Position numbers and translations under genes: made by a program. The notes beneath the pieces are model-generated. The model did no database searches and had not been told where the DNA came from. It saw only the letters and a list, made by a program, of their open reading frames with translations. A DNA stretch of 64,000 bases from Ananas comosus (lineage: Eukaryota; Streptophyta; Magnoliopsida; Poales; Bromeliaceae): positions 10,778,415 through 10,842,414 of the forward strand of contig NC_033628.1 in assembly GCF_001540865.1 (NCBI RefSeq). Reading direction: 5' to 3'. Position 1 is the first letter of the stretch. Each line of letters starts with the position of its first letter. Below are positions 35,471 through 48,028 of this stretch, piece by piece.

Positions 35471-36130
35471 TTTTATATATCTATAAGTAACTATTTAGAA
35501 GAATCTATCTTAATATCTTATTTTTTAAGATTTGTTAACAATCTATATACTAGGTAGAATTTAAGAATCAAATATTCATATATAAAGGATGATTACTAAC
35601 TTAAATCTCCTTTTTTTGGACCCCACGAGCGTTTTTTATTTTTTTTATTTATTTATTTTGTACTTTATTAAAGGGGCATTATCTGTGCTTCTAAAAAACA
35701 TTATTTAGAAAAAAATTATTTTGATACCCTATTTTTAAGATTTGTTATAAAATTATAAGCTAAATAGAATTCAAGATTTAAATACTCACATATAAAGGAC
35801 CAAGCCCTGAATTCTCCGCTTAAATCTCCTCCTTTTTTGGATCCCGCCGGCAGTTTTTTCCAAAAAATTTGAATTTCACCACACCTACACATTCCAACCA
35901 TTTCCACCACATTTATATAATTTAACCTTATATATACATGATTTTGTACTTTAGAGGAGCATTTCTAGATATCTAAGTTCAATTATTTAGAAGAATTTAT
36001 CTTGATATCTTATTTTTAAGATTTGTTACATATTTACATGTTAGGTAGAATTGAAGAATCAATAACTCACACTGAAAGAGCCAAACCTGAAATTCTCCGC
36101 TGAAATCTCCTCATTTCTTGGATCCCACTA
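35471..36130 (+). repeat. three diverged tandem repeats upstream of the SURP gene
   Basis: Copies at roughly 35471-35660, 35661-35935 and 35940-36130 share, in order, TTATTTAGAA, TTTTAAGATTTGTTA, TAGGTAGAATT, an AAATCTCCT word and GGATCCCAC (GGACCCCAC in the first). The last two also share ACACATTCCAACCA. The third copy runs into the leader of the gene at 36241. Confidence 0.75.
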
Positions 36131-36240
36131 ACATTCACACATTCCAACCAGCTCCACCTCCTCCTCCTCCACATCTTCGCGGGTATATATATATAGAGAG
36201 AGAGAGAGTGAGAGAGAAAAAAAAAAGAGGATCATCGACG

Positions 36241-36483
36241 ATGGACGAATTCGCGACTCCGAGACTATCACAGGAGGAGAGGGAGCGCATTGACAAGGTG
36301 GCACACTTTGTGGCGCGGGATAAAGAAGGGGACTTGACAGAAAGCATCCTACTAAGGCTACTCAAGATCACGAAGAATCACCGGCGGTGGGGGTTCCTGT
36401 CTCCCGACCACCCCCACCATTCTTACTACCTCCGCCGAAAGATTTCTGAGCAATGCCGCGCCATCCGCCCGCCTCGAACCTAG
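36241..36483 (+). CDS. stand-alone SURP (SWAP) domain microprotein, 80 aa
   Basis: The ATG after ATCATCGACG opens 80 codons. An upstream in-frame ATG at 36118 is less likely, because it would add a low-complexity leader. Almost the whole chain is one SURP module: RIDKVAHFVARD (residues 16-27), a short acidic insertion, then LLKITKNHRRWGFLSPDHPH and HSYYLRRKI (residues 60-68). SURP modules occur in splicing factors such as SF3A1, where they bind SF1-type helices, usually within proteins of hundreds of residues. Here nothing else of such a protein is seen within several kilobases. It may be a competitive microprotein or a duplicated exon that gained a promoter. The frame is intact. Confidence 0.6.
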   Translation: MDEFATPRLSQEERERIDKVAHFVARDKEGDLTESILLRLLKITKNHRRWGFLSPDHPHHSYYLRRKISEQCRAIRPPRT

Positions 36484-37392
36484 CCAAAACCTTTGCACTT
36501 TTAAATTTTAAAGTTTTGCATGGATACTGCTACAATTCTTTCATTTATATGTTCATTATAAGATTGACAAAGATTGACAAATTTCTTCATTTTTTTTCCT
36601 GGGCATTTCACTCATTGTTGTATTCACAAAAATGTACTTTTTATTGGTGTGAGGTACAAAAAACTGTCTGTAAGTGTGTTGCGAGCCCGTATCTATTTTC
36701 GAACCTGATCAAACCTGAGCAAATTTGATCAAATCACAAACCAGCAATTGAAACGAATCTTTCACCGCAGCTTCAGTAATACAAGGAATTAAGCAGAGAA
36801 GCATTGTATAATATTAACCTCAAAAGTTTAGATATCTAAGGCCAAAAAATGTCGTAATGTAAGACTCGATATCCGCCGTGCCAAATATAATGTAAAGAAG
36901 AAAAAACATCATAATCATGGCTTACAAAGGTCCCTCGCAGCACCCACGGTCTGCAATCACCGTTAGAGGTGTGCGACGACGATAAAGCAAAAACAACTAA
37001 GCCTCTAGTCTCAAACCATTTGGAGTGCCTAAACATTATATAGATCATTTTCAAACTCACAACAATCAACAGCAACTAGTTAAAAAAAAATAAAAATAGA
37101 GAAGTACAAATGATGAGCCATGAATAGCGCAGCACAAGTTAGTTAATACTTGAAATCAGCCAAGGGCTGTTACATGTCACCAAAAAGCCAAAACATGTTC
37201 TCCAGATTGTCGAGCATGATAAGTTTTTCATAATGCTCTACAAATGCCCCTATTCACTTTTTGATAATCGACAACCCTAAAACATTACAGCGCCAAAAGA
37301 TTATATATATATTACACACCAAAATCAGCTACATCGCAAACTGTTTGTAGCATGAGGATTAAGTACTGAAGGCTACACTTGCGCGAAAAGTA
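36484..37392. other. 3' flanks of the SURP and Myb-like genes
   Basis: Convergent 3' ends. The minus-strand frame at 36836-37075 lies in the probable 3' UTR of the Myb-like gene and has no domain. Confidence 0.5.
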
Positions 37393-39701
37393 TTAAATTC
37401 TTGAAAAATCTACATCCTGATTCGGAGGAGCAGACATACGGCACTGCTGTATGGGCTGTATAGGCTGCTGATAAACGGAATGCATCGCGACCTTCCGATC
37501 AATCCACGCATGCAGAATCGGCCCCTTCAGGTTCATAAAGATGCATCTGTCATGCTCATCACGAAAAGCGTCACAAACTGAGAGAAAAGCTTCTGATGAC
37601 ATGTTACGCAGAGTCTTCAGCTTCAACATGCACTGCTCGATTGAATAGACCTTCGGCATGCCGGCAAGTTGTCGGTTGAGAAGCTCCTTCGCAATCTCTT
37701 GTTGCCGCCGCCCAATCTCTACCAGCTCTTCCAAAGCTTTCGATACAGCAGAAGTTCGCCCGCTTTGGCTTGAGCTTGAACTGTCATCTGAAGCAGAAGC
37801 ATTGTCATCATCATCGGCATCCTCTTTATTGCTTGCATAGGGAAGTGGTATATCCTTTGGCTTCTGACTAGATGTGTTCTTCTCGGACGATCTAAAAGAA
37901 GAAGAGGAGCAACCTTCACCTTTATCACTAAAATCTCCAGCCATTGCATTCATTTGGCTCTGCCTTGACACGCTGCTCTTCACAAAAAATAGCTTAAGGA
38001 TAGGGTAAGCAGGGAAAGGCTTGTCCCTACACTTAGCATAATGCGGATTTACCTACAGAAAAAAAGGAAAAAGGAAAGAAGCAAACAAATCAGTAACATG
38101 AGATGAAGATAAAGGCGATCTATGTAATAACCATTGACAAACCACTATCATCCGGTCCCAACTGGAAGGGTCTTGAGGTTTCGGTACATTTCTTTCCGAG
38201 TCCCATTCCCAGCCATTCAGTGTGGCAACATCGTTGTACAACCTGAAAGTGTTCTTTAAAACCTTTAGGCGATTCTGAAGATGACCTTTGTTGAGACTCA
38301 ACCTTGTTTTCATATTGAAGGCGGTAACTATCCGGGCCCACGCACTCTTTGTAAATTGCCCATTAATAAAATTCCCCTCAATGTATTCTTGTTTAAAGAG
38401 TCGCAGTAATGATGCATCAAGAGAACGCGTCCAATTCGCGGTTCGCACCCTCCTAACAGATTTTCCAATGACTTTCTTTATCGGCATGTCTAATAGATGA
38501 ACATAAGGACCTAGAAGAAACAAATAATGAAAAGCAAGACTTAAGCGAGGTATACTAACAAGATAATAATAAAAGAAAGCTTCTAGCAATACGAAAGAAA
38601 ATAATAGCGATTCATGACTTAGAAAGGGTAAAAGTCCTTGATTAGAAATGTGTAGAGACCACAAATTTCCTGCAATTTCAGTTCTAATCGCAAATAAATA
38701 GATAAGTGAAGATGAAATCTAGTGTTTGTAAAGATATGTAGCATCTGTAGATGGAATTAGAGGCTTTTTCCAGGAAACCTACAAATCACAAGGTCGCACT
38801 TCGTTCCTTTTAGGTTTTGTTCCTAATGCTTCCTACATTCCTTTTCCCATTTGTTCAATTTCATGACTCTACTTCAAAGACCTGCGCCTGCTCAAGCCTA
38901 CTGCTACACAGCTAGACATGCAGAAGCACAAGATGCACAGAAGGTTAAAGACACGTTTACTGAAGCGCGAATTCGAAGTGATCAAACACATCCTAGCAAA
39001 TACTCTGCCGAATGTAAGTATTGAATTAAGATAACTTAGATTTGAACCTCCAGGTCTGTAGGTTTGTGAACAGGGCAAAAGGCCAGTAGTAGAAGATAAA
39101 CAGATACAGCAAAGAGCTCGCCGAGCTCCAAAATAACAATATAGACCACAAATATTTCTAATTCATCAAAATTTGTCTAACTGAAGTAAACTCCGACTGC
39201 AAGCAGTAGGTTAAATAAGGTATCTTCATGCAGAAGAATTAGGGCAAAGAAAAATAATCACTCAATGTGTTCTAGCATCCTCATTTTGATTTCGTTTTTC
39301 TCTTTTTCAAAGATTACTAGATTGTTTTATCTTGCTCAATAACATGCTTGGCACGGGCAAAAATATAATCTCTAAATATGATTATGAAACAAAATGCGAA
39401 CATTGGAAAAAAAAAATGCACCTTCATTCTCACAACAAATTTAAGAGGAAGTAGTGAAAGAGTTAAATTTAGTCCAAATTCATTTTAAACAAGGTTTAGA
39501 ACACAGAACAAATTGCGCAATGTAAGGTAAAATTAGACAAAAAGAGGGGGAAAAAAAAACAAAAAGAGTGAGAGAGAGAAAGGGGAAACCTCTCCTCTCC
39601 CAAACAATATCTCTAATCGTCCTCCTCAGCTTCGCCTCTTCTCTTCGCGTTCTCACCGAGTTGTTTTGCGCCGGCGCCGCCACTATCATCGTAGATACCA
39701 T
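37393..39701 (-). CDS. Myb/SANT-like DNA-binding domain protein, ~372 aa
   Basis: Minus-strand exons: 39701-39590 (37 codons plus one base, start MVSTMIVAAPAQ), 38489 to about 38143, and 38052-37393. The first junction completes a GAC codon in phase. The second donor is ambiguous between 38143 and 38146, both in phase. Exon 2 carries the domain: ANWTRSLDASLLRLFKQEY, then TKSAWARIVTAFN, HLQNRLKVLKNTFRLYNDV and GWEWDSERN. Exon 3 continues NPHYAKCRDKPFPAYPILK, the end of this trihelix-like module, found in plant proteins related to Harbinger-associated Myb-like factors. Next come an acidic/Ser-rich linker (DADDDDNASASDDSSSSS), a helix EELVEIGRRQQEIAKELLNR and a C-terminal helical segment. Probably a nuclear DNA-binding or transposon-domesticated regulator. 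If the first exon is non-coding, the start moves to 38487. Confidence 0.72.
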
Positions 39702-39845
39702 TCTAATGCTCCATTACCACCATCTTCCTACAAAAATTCCCCACGAATCCTGCCCAATTCGTAGTATTCGTAGTTCATTTATAAAAGTGAGAGAGAATAC
39801 AAATAAATTCGAAACGTAGAGGAAGAGGAGGGGGAGGAGAGAGAG

Positions 39846-39985
39846 AGGGATAGGGTTAGGGTTAGGGTTACCGAGAGAGAGAGAAAGAGAGGAAGAGGAA
39901 TAAGGGAAGGGAGAGGAATAAGGGTGGGTGGGTGGGAATAAAGTTAATGCGGGGGGAAGGGGAAGGGGAAGGGGAAGAGGGGGAG
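39846..39985 (-). promoter_or_regulatory. telo-box-like tract and purine repeat in the Myb-like promoter
   Basis: On the minus strand, 39871-39846 reads TAACCCTAACCCTAACCC, about 150 bases upstream of the ATG. This resembles plant telo-boxes found near transcription starts. On the plus strand, GA-rich runs and GGGGAAGGGGAAGGGG (39954-39980) follow, which could form a G-quadruplex. Confidence 0.6.
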
Positions 39986-40807
39986 GGCATGTGTTATTCC
40001 GAAGATAAGGTGGCTCGTCCCGTCCACTACTTATTCCCAATTCGTGGGATAGTTATTCCCGGGAATCGGATGCTCCCACCGCCCAATGGGCATCGGGATG
40101 CGCGGCAAATGGGATTATCCTCCCATTTCTTGCCACGTGGACCTTTCCCCGATTTAGGCCGTGTTTGGAAAAAGAAAAATTGCGGAAGAATAAATGCAAA
40201 AAATAAATCCCACCCAGTTTATTCGCTTAAATAGTAGTGTCTATGCTCTATATAGAAGAAAAATTTTAGAATGCAACGGATGTATTAGTGACGTGACATA
40301 ATAAACCAATCAAAATTTTTTAAAAAAAATACATGTCCCATCATGACTGTAAAAAAATATTTTTATTATACTTTTTGTCTGAAAAGAAGAAAGGTGGTTG
40401 ACTTGTTATTAATAACGTGGTGCAAGTGTCATAGTGTAGAATGTGCATTTTGAGCGGTTTCTGATAGAGCGGACTCTTGGAATGGACGGCCGTGATTTGA
40501 CTGTGTTTGAATATAGGACTTAATAAGTGTATTATTTATCCTAGTTTTTCACCCTTTTTTTTTTGTTAAGGATAAACTTTAATTTGTCTTCATATAATTT
40601 AAGTTATTTTTTTTACTTTTATCTCTATTGGTATTTAAAAGAATTGCTATCAAATAAAATAGCAAAGTAATTTTTTTTAACAACCACAAGTTAGTTAAAG
40701 TATAGCTTTTTAAACTACAAAGATGATAAGAAAAAAATAAGTTAAACTATAAAATTATTAAGTATAACTTTTTAAACAATTGAATGATAAAAGAAAAATA
40801 AGCTAAA
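39986..40807. other. intergenic, nothing firm
   Basis: Moderately GC-rich to 40160 (promoter side of the Myb-like gene), then AT-rich. GGCCGTGTTTGG at 40157 looks like a MITE end, but no partner end was located. Confidence 0.4.
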
Positions 40808-40966
40808 CCAACCGTCCGTTTCTGGTGTAAGTGGCAAAAGAACTTGATGGTTGGTACTCAAGATTTCAAGTTTGAATCCAAGTTGATTCACACTTCCAAC
40901 TAAGATTATTTCTAAAAAAATAATGAAACGGGATAACACGCTATCTTTCTCTTAAAAAAAAAAAAA
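40808..40966 (+). mobile_element. SINE, copy C
   Basis: Reads CCAACCGTCCG, GTGTAAGTGGCAAAAG (A-box region), AGTTTGAATCC (B-box-like), GATTATTTCTAAAAAAATAATGAAACGGG and a tail CTTTCTCTT plus 14 A. Same order as copies at 25356 and 54191. Confidence 0.75.
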
Positions 40967-41388
40967 TAGTTAAACCACGGGCCATTTTCATTTTAGGCTT
41001 CATTTGGCCTCATTTCTCTTTTCTTTTTCTTTTTCTTTTTTTTTTCTTTTAGAGTCATTTAGATATAGAGCAGGTGATACACCCGGATCGGGATGTACCA
41101 TTTACACCCCATCCATCTATGGGTGGGAATATTCCCACCCCACCCTTGGATGGGTGGGTATCTTCTACATGGGCTGTACATGGGTTGTACAAGAAGCATT
41201 TTCGGATTACTATATGATATGGAGTAGGAGAACTAGGTGTATTACTAGGGCCTGCAAAATGAACAAGAAGGCAGCAGACGAAAGTGATCACGCTTGGTCT
41301 GAGCCGTCAGATAGTATTCAATGTTGCAATGTTGCTTTGAGATTCACGGGGAGCGCAAACTGTGCCTTATAGTAGTAGGAGGTCTCCT

Positions 41389-41428
<40 letters not shown>

Positions 41429-41629
41429 TATGCATATGGTTTGTTCCAATACTCCTCTATTGGAGTAAGTTAAGAAGCTGTGTGCAGTTCCTAAACAAAA
41501 CCGTAAGAAGCAACTGGAGCTCCAAAAATTAAAACTCCAATACAAAACCTCAGCTTCTAGTTTGAGTTCAGCAAATAGTACCTTCCTATCTCTTATGAAC
41601 AGCTAGCATTAAACTAATTGCGTTCGACA
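40967..41629. other. intergenic with a 35-base T run
   Basis: 41091-41175 contains short inverted GC words (CATCCATCTATGGGTGGG, CCACCCTTGGATGGGTGGG). A T run of about 35 lies at 41392-41427, possibly the tail of a minus-strand retroposed sequence. The plus-strand frame at 41004-41372 shows no domain. Confidence 0.45.
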
Positions 41630-42180
41630 TGAAGCTTGAAGGTGTATCTGTATCTTCCTTTAAACTCCATTGAAATTGCCTTAGGAGATTCTTTTTGCAG
41701 GAACACATCAGCTAAGAGGCGTCTTAGAGATCGCTGACCGCTTGAGAAAGGACCAAAACCTGAAGCAAATCAATATTACATATCCATCAAAACAATTCGC
41801 TCATTAGATATAGTCAAGCATGTTACAAGGGGTTAAACTTGTGACATTCTATAACTACCTTCGGGTGGGTGATCTCAATAGTTTTCTTCTCTAGCCTCCG
41901 GCTATGTTTGGCATCAAGATCACCAATAACAAATGTTGGAACCTTCACAAAGACTCCTCCCAGATTATCAAAAGTAGCATAGTTCTTGGAGGAAAACACG
42001 AGCACTCGATTCATCTCATTACCACAACACTGGCATCGAGCATCCGGATAGTAGCTAAGCTGCTGTTGATAGAGGCAACTGTAGTACCCAATTTTGCTGC
42101 CGATATGTTCATCGAAGAGTGCCTTTTTGGATGGAGCAGAAGAAGAAGAAGAGAAACAAATATCTCTTCTCAGTTCTCAT
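41630..42180 (-). pseudogene. DUF674 family gene remnant
   Basis: The minus-strand frame from about 42180 to 41860 reads KKALFDEHIGSKIGYYS, then YYPDARCQCCGNEMNR and GGVFVKVPTFVIGDLDA, followed by THPK and a GT donor at about 41859. DUF674 proteins (plant-specific, function unknown) carry a C-x2-C cluster, a GGFVKG segment and an xxTDDL segment in this order. After an acceptor at about 41770, another frame gives LRRLLADVFLQKESPKAISM up to a stop near 41630, matching the family's LTDVFL motif. The two parts are out of phase at the obvious splice site, no start codon precedes the first, and the family's N-terminal exon is not visible. I infer a decayed copy. Confidence 0.5.
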
Positions 42181-43095
42181 GCATTAGAAACATCCCCTTT
42201 ATATTGTAGCAGGAAAATGATATTCGGAATCTGAACAGGCAACTGTTGGATTACTCTTCGCCAGAAAAAGATGAAGGCTCTTGGGAATTCCATGAGCATA
42301 TGTTCTGCGTTTTCGTAATCAGTGGAAATTGAATCTATTTAAATCAAAAGACGATGTAAACTTTTTCTCTAAGGAATGACTCGGTTTCGATTACGGTGTT
42401 CTCTCTCTGGTCGAAAATGAAAACTATAAGGCAACAGTTTTAAGTTCGATTTAATTTCTCAAATATATCATCTTTGACAGTCACTTTCAATTTGGTTGAG
42501 AAATTTCAGTTGCTACATGTTTTTTTTCATGAGAACAAGCTGTATTATAGGTCACGAAAAAAAAAAAAAGTTTGCATACTCGACCATACAACTCCAGAAC
42601 TCATCGCAACCATCCATGGCTAATGAATTGATTACTGTGATCAGTCGATTAGAAAAGAAACCCAAATGACAAGTTTCAGATTGTGATTAATCCTTGATTA
42701 TGTTCTAAAAATGAAAAACCTTTTAGACCAAATTGAACCAAACCGAGCAAACCCGTACATCGTGCTTGAAAATTTGTTGATACGAACTCGATTGTTCTCC
42801 TGTTATCTATGAACATTTAGAATTTCAACAGCATAAGTTTCTGATTCTCCAACTTCGAGCAGGCATGTATCGTCAGTTTCCGATCCGAAAAGGTAGAAGG
42901 ACAAAAAAGATCGCATTGCACATCAAGTAAAGTTGAAGGTAACATATCAGAAAATGAAAGCTTCTTTAAGGCTGAGAATCATAATTTTTCGCTACATATA
43001 AGAAGATTTACCATTAGATATGGAACTATCAACCGACGTAGATTGCGAAAGTAAACACATAAAAGGGATACACAAACATGTTGTCCCGCAAATCG
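42181..43095. other. intergenic, no gene seen
   Basis: Mixed composition, possibly former DUF674 upstream sequence and the F-box gene 3' UTR. No domain found on either strand. Confidence 0.45.
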
Positions 43096-44055
43096 CTAGC
43101 ACAAACTGGGAGTAAACCACAATGGCGGAGGCCAATTTAAGGAACAAACACCCAAATTGTGAACTACCTGCTCGATACCGCCGTCCTCCAATCTGAACAA
43201 ATTAATCCCATAGCCGACCGAATCACCATATTCGACCGGTTGAATGTAATGAGGGAAGGCGTAGTACAAGCAATTCCGTCTCCACAGTCCCGAATAAGCA
43301 GCACAGGATATCGAAAGGCAATGAGAGTGAGATCCATAATCAACTAAGAGAAGCGCCTCCTCTCCGATATTGTCGACTTCGACCCACTCCAGTTGGCCTT
43401 CTAGGCTCAACTTGAGCACCCCGTATTCGGTCCTGTCGCCGGAACTATGTCTCCGAAAATCCCACACAACCATCAGTAATTCCCCGGACGCTCTCTCCAC
43501 CAAGCACTTGGGATCTTCCTCGTATAGAATGGAGTGGATCACAGCCCTCGACGGAGACGGAGAGGCGAGATCGTAGACCGTGAGTCGCCCGCGGTCGCTG
43601 ACGGAGAAGAATGTCCGGTCTTGGTAGGCGACGTCGACGAACCATTGCTCGTCGGTCCGCAGGTCGGCCACCGTCCAGGAGACATCCCCGCCCCGGCAGA
43701 AGACCAATAATTCGCCGAAACGAAAAAGAAGCATGACGACAAAGTGGGGATCCGTAGAAGGGTTGGAGCTTAGTACGGCCTTCCTTATCACGTAATCCCG
43801 CGATTGCTTGTTGTAGTTGCGGGTTGGCTCTTGCAAGTAGTTGAGTGGGGGGAGATGAGTTAGGGTTCGGGTGATGGGGTTGAGGAGGCAGACGGCGGGG
43901 CCGTCGCCCGCCTGGAGAACGAGGCAGCCGCGGGAGGAGGCGCGGAAGCGGAGGTAGTCGGCGATGAGGACGATTTTTCGGGAGATGGTGTCCAGAAGCT
44001 CCCGGGGGAGGTTCGACCAATCCCGCGATGCCGGCGGCGGCGGCGGCGGCGGCAT
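43096..44055 (-). CDS. F-box / DUF295 protein with shortened N-terminal region, 319 aa
   Basis: An intronless frame starts MPPPPPPPASRDWSNLPREL and ends FTPSLC. Residues 10-36 are the start of an F-box (WSNLPRELLDTISRKIVL, then ADYLRFRA), the helix that binds SKP1 in SCF ubiquitin ligases. In this plant family the F-box normally continues with a VCxxWR segment and some 50-60 residues before SSRGWLVL. Here RFRA runs directly into SSRGCLVLQAGDGPAVCLLN, so an in-frame segment is missing. The rest follows the DUF295 beta-propeller pattern: NPITRTLTHLPPL, FRFGELLVFCRGGDVSWTVA, FFSVSDRGRLTVYD, then YAFPHY and GINLFRLEDG. Substrate unknown. With half the F-box absent, SKP1 binding may be weakened. 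The 5' end is GC-rich. Confidence 0.85.
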   Translation of the reverse strand: MPPPPPPPASRDWSNLPRELLDTISRKIVLIADYLRFRASSRGCLVLQAGDGPAVCLLNPITRTLTHLPPLNYLQEPTRNYNKQSRDYVIRKAVLSSNPSTDPHFVVMLLFRFGELLVFCRGGDVSWTVADLRTDEQWFVDVAYQDRTFFSVSDRGRLTVYDLASPSPSRAVIHSILYEEDPKCLVERASGELLMVVWDFRRHSSGDRTEYGVLKLSLEGQLEWVEVDNIGEEALLLVDYGSHSHCLSISCAAYSGLWRRNCLYYAFPHYIQPVEYGDSVGYGINLFRLEDGGIEQVVHNLGVCSLNWPPPLWFTPSLC

Positions 44056-44846
44056 GATTGCCAGGCGAGGAGATGGGATGAGATGGTCGGCGCGCGGAGA
44101 AAAACTTAGGTCGGCAGCATGACGCGGAGAGAGCGAGAGCTTTTGGTAAATTGTAGGGAGCGCTTTTGGTAGAGCGCAGGATCAACTAAAGACTAGCGCG
44201 TTCTTAAGACTCTAGCTACGGGCAAGGCTTCAACTACGGGCAATGTTTTAAAATCGGATCAATGCGCAAATGTTTTTAGGGCAAGAGTTATTAATTCAAT
44301 CAGGGTGACTGGAATATCAACGCAACCTAAGTACCAAACAAACCTTGGCGTTAATTGCCACCAACATTTAAAAGGAATAATCAAAATAATCCAACGAGAT
44401 CTTTAAACATAGTTCTATAGCAGTTAATTACTACAGGGTTTAAACAAACAATGACTAAAAAAATTATGTAATCAGAGAGAGTTTCAGAATCAACCAGAAC
44501 AACAAAAGATAATTATAATAAATAGCCTTTGCGCATGCCCCCATAAAGTAACTATTAATACAAACCAAGTCACAGCAAAGGTAGTTATACTCCAAAGCAA
44601 ATACAGCTAAAACACATATATTATTACCATAAAAGCGCTTTCTTAACCCATTACTACGAGTTCACCGTTCTCAAACACATAAACACATAAACAGCTAGGT
44701 TCATGCGTACACCAACCAAATACATATTGAAATACGACGAAAGCAAGCTATACTACTGCCTGCTCTAACACTTGACGCATAGACTCGACGACATCGCAAA
44801 CACCAAAGAAACTTCATAAGACAGGAGGAGCTAAGCCACAGTCAGC
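44056..44846. other. F-box 5' flank and ubiquitin 3' UTR
   Basis: Upstream sequence of the F-box gene to about 44220, then AT-rich DNA that probably includes the polyubiquitin 3' UTR. No further gene. Confidence 0.5.
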
Positions 44847-46019
<1,173 letters not shown>

Positions 46020-46649
46020 TTAATCACATAGTTCTCGGTGTCAAAAATAAGGATCAGATGTCTGAGAATCAAAAAAAGAACCAAAAAAAAGAAGTAAAAT
46101 TTTGAAAAGATACAAACACGGTCTACAATTGATCGGACAACTGAATCATGTTATAACTTGTAAATCTCTATGAGGAGCCCTATTGCAACGAAAATATCAG
46201 AGAATCTCAAACCCTAAAATATATATTAAAAGAAAAAACCCTAAGAAAACATCTAGAAATTGCAGATCGGTCATCAAATTTAGGTGAACCAACAAGCAAA
46301 GATCAGATCCATCATTGAAACCCTAAATTCCACCAATTAATTGAACGAATCAGAAAGATCGCCCAACGAAACAGAGATTTACACCACAGAATACAGATTA
46401 AAACATGAATTAATATAGACAGATCTAAAATTATGATGAGAACATTAAGGATCAAGGACAAAGAAAATCAAATACCGATCCCGAAACATGGAATAGCAAT
46501 AAACAATACAAATCATAAAAATAAACCTAAAAAAACTCTCCGTAAATATAATCGATGCAATACTAGGTAACCTAGATCGTACCTCCGATAGCCTAAAATT
46601 ATTAAGAAAAAAAAGAAAAAACGCACGTTAAATTGGAAAGGAAACGAAC

Positions 46650-46750
46650 CTTGAGAAAGGGAATTGAAGGGGCTTCGCTTTTCTTTGTTGAGAGAGAGAA
46701 AAATAAGATCGATGAGTTTAGGGCTACACCTTTGGGGGATTATTTATAGT
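46650..46750 (-). promoter_or_regulatory. polyubiquitin TATA box and leader exon
   Basis: TATAAATA on the minus strand (46748-46741) is followed by a leader with AGCCCTAAACTCATCG, ending CTTTCTCAAG before GT at 46649. It implies a transcription start near 46715. Confidence 0.75.
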
Positions 46751-48028
46751 CGCAATGCGCTCCGACTCGATGTCGGTGTGTGATGTCACGAATGACGATA
46801 ATAGACGGACGGTGTGTTTCCACGTGGCAAAACTGGCGCCGTAGATTGGTATTAGGCTGAGCGGGGAACCGATAATCTCGAAGATTCTTTCGCGTGGACC
46901 TGGTCCAAGCGCGCATAAATAGCATCCTTGTATTGACCGGCCTAACTTGTCAGGATGATTTTTTCCTTTTTTTTTTAAAAAAAAAGAAAATTCTGGATAA
47001 ATCTCGACGAATTATCTCATTTTCATTGCATGTTTTTTTATAAATTTTTGCACGCTAGCTGTGCAGTATTTTTTTTGTGTGCATTATTCGATGTTATCAT
47101 CTATTAATAAAATTTTATAAAAATAATTAAATTCTATAATTTGCTAAATATTTAATTTATAAAACTATGGATACTTGTGATATTATTATTTTTTTTTTAT
47201 CTCGACAGGAGATGTTAGCGCCACACCTAATTATAATATATTACTTAAATTTTGGAAAATCATTATTTATGCATCCAAGGAATCATTATTTCAATGGAAT
47301 AAATAGTATCAGGAATTATATCTTAACATATTATTTTCTGAATGTTTAAAATTTTTAATTCAGTCCAGAAAACCGGTTCACTGTGGACCACGGTCCAGGC
47401 AAGAGTTTCTCGTTTCGCTCTAGGTTGCTTCTCGTAGCTTCTGCAACACCTGCGACGTTTCTCCGTCGCTTCACCAAACCCGAGCTTTTTTTTTTTTTAT
47501 TTTCCCCGCTTAGTTTGGTCCAACTCTATGGTTTTGTTCATTCTTTTTTTTTTTTAATTTGTCAGTTCATCTGCCTCACTTATTTGTTATAGTGTCTCTT
47601 TTTTAAAAAATTTTAATGGTATGTGAATGTGGAATATAAAGTATAACTGAAGAAATAATTTTTTGATTGATTGCTTAATTTAATGGAATGTTCATTCTTT
47701 TTTGATTGCTTAACTGAAGAATGTAAAATTTAGTTCATCTCCCAGGAAACAATAATTATTTCATATTATTTAACAATATGATTTCAAAGTACGAGAAAAG
47801 GGATTCAAATATTTTGCGGCTGTAAACTGTTTGTTGTAATGCCTCATTTAGTTCGTTTTCTTTGGTAGCATGATGATGGGATAATTTCCTGGTACAAAAC
47901 AATCTGGTACATAGCAGTACATTCCAGTATGGTGAAACAATTCACAATTTAGAAATTAGCTGTGATCAATCTCTCCGAGACATTAGTCTTTTTTAGCTCT
48001 TAGCAGAACCTCATGTAATGTATTGTCA
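46751..48028. other. polyubiquitin upstream region and intergenic DNA
   Basis: 46751-46930 is GC-balanced and contains CCACGTGG-like words, probably distal promoter. The remainder is AT-rich with T runs. Frames at 47167-47349 and 47383-47592 show no domain. Confidence 0.5.

Noticed and set aside
41004..41372. 122-codon plus-strand frame
   Set aside because: Begins in a TTTTC repeat and crosses short inverted repeats; no domain or coding texture.
43445..44185. 246-codon minus-strand frame overlapping the F-box gene
   Set aside because: Pro/Arg-rich shadow frame; the F-box/DUF295 motifs are all in the other frame.
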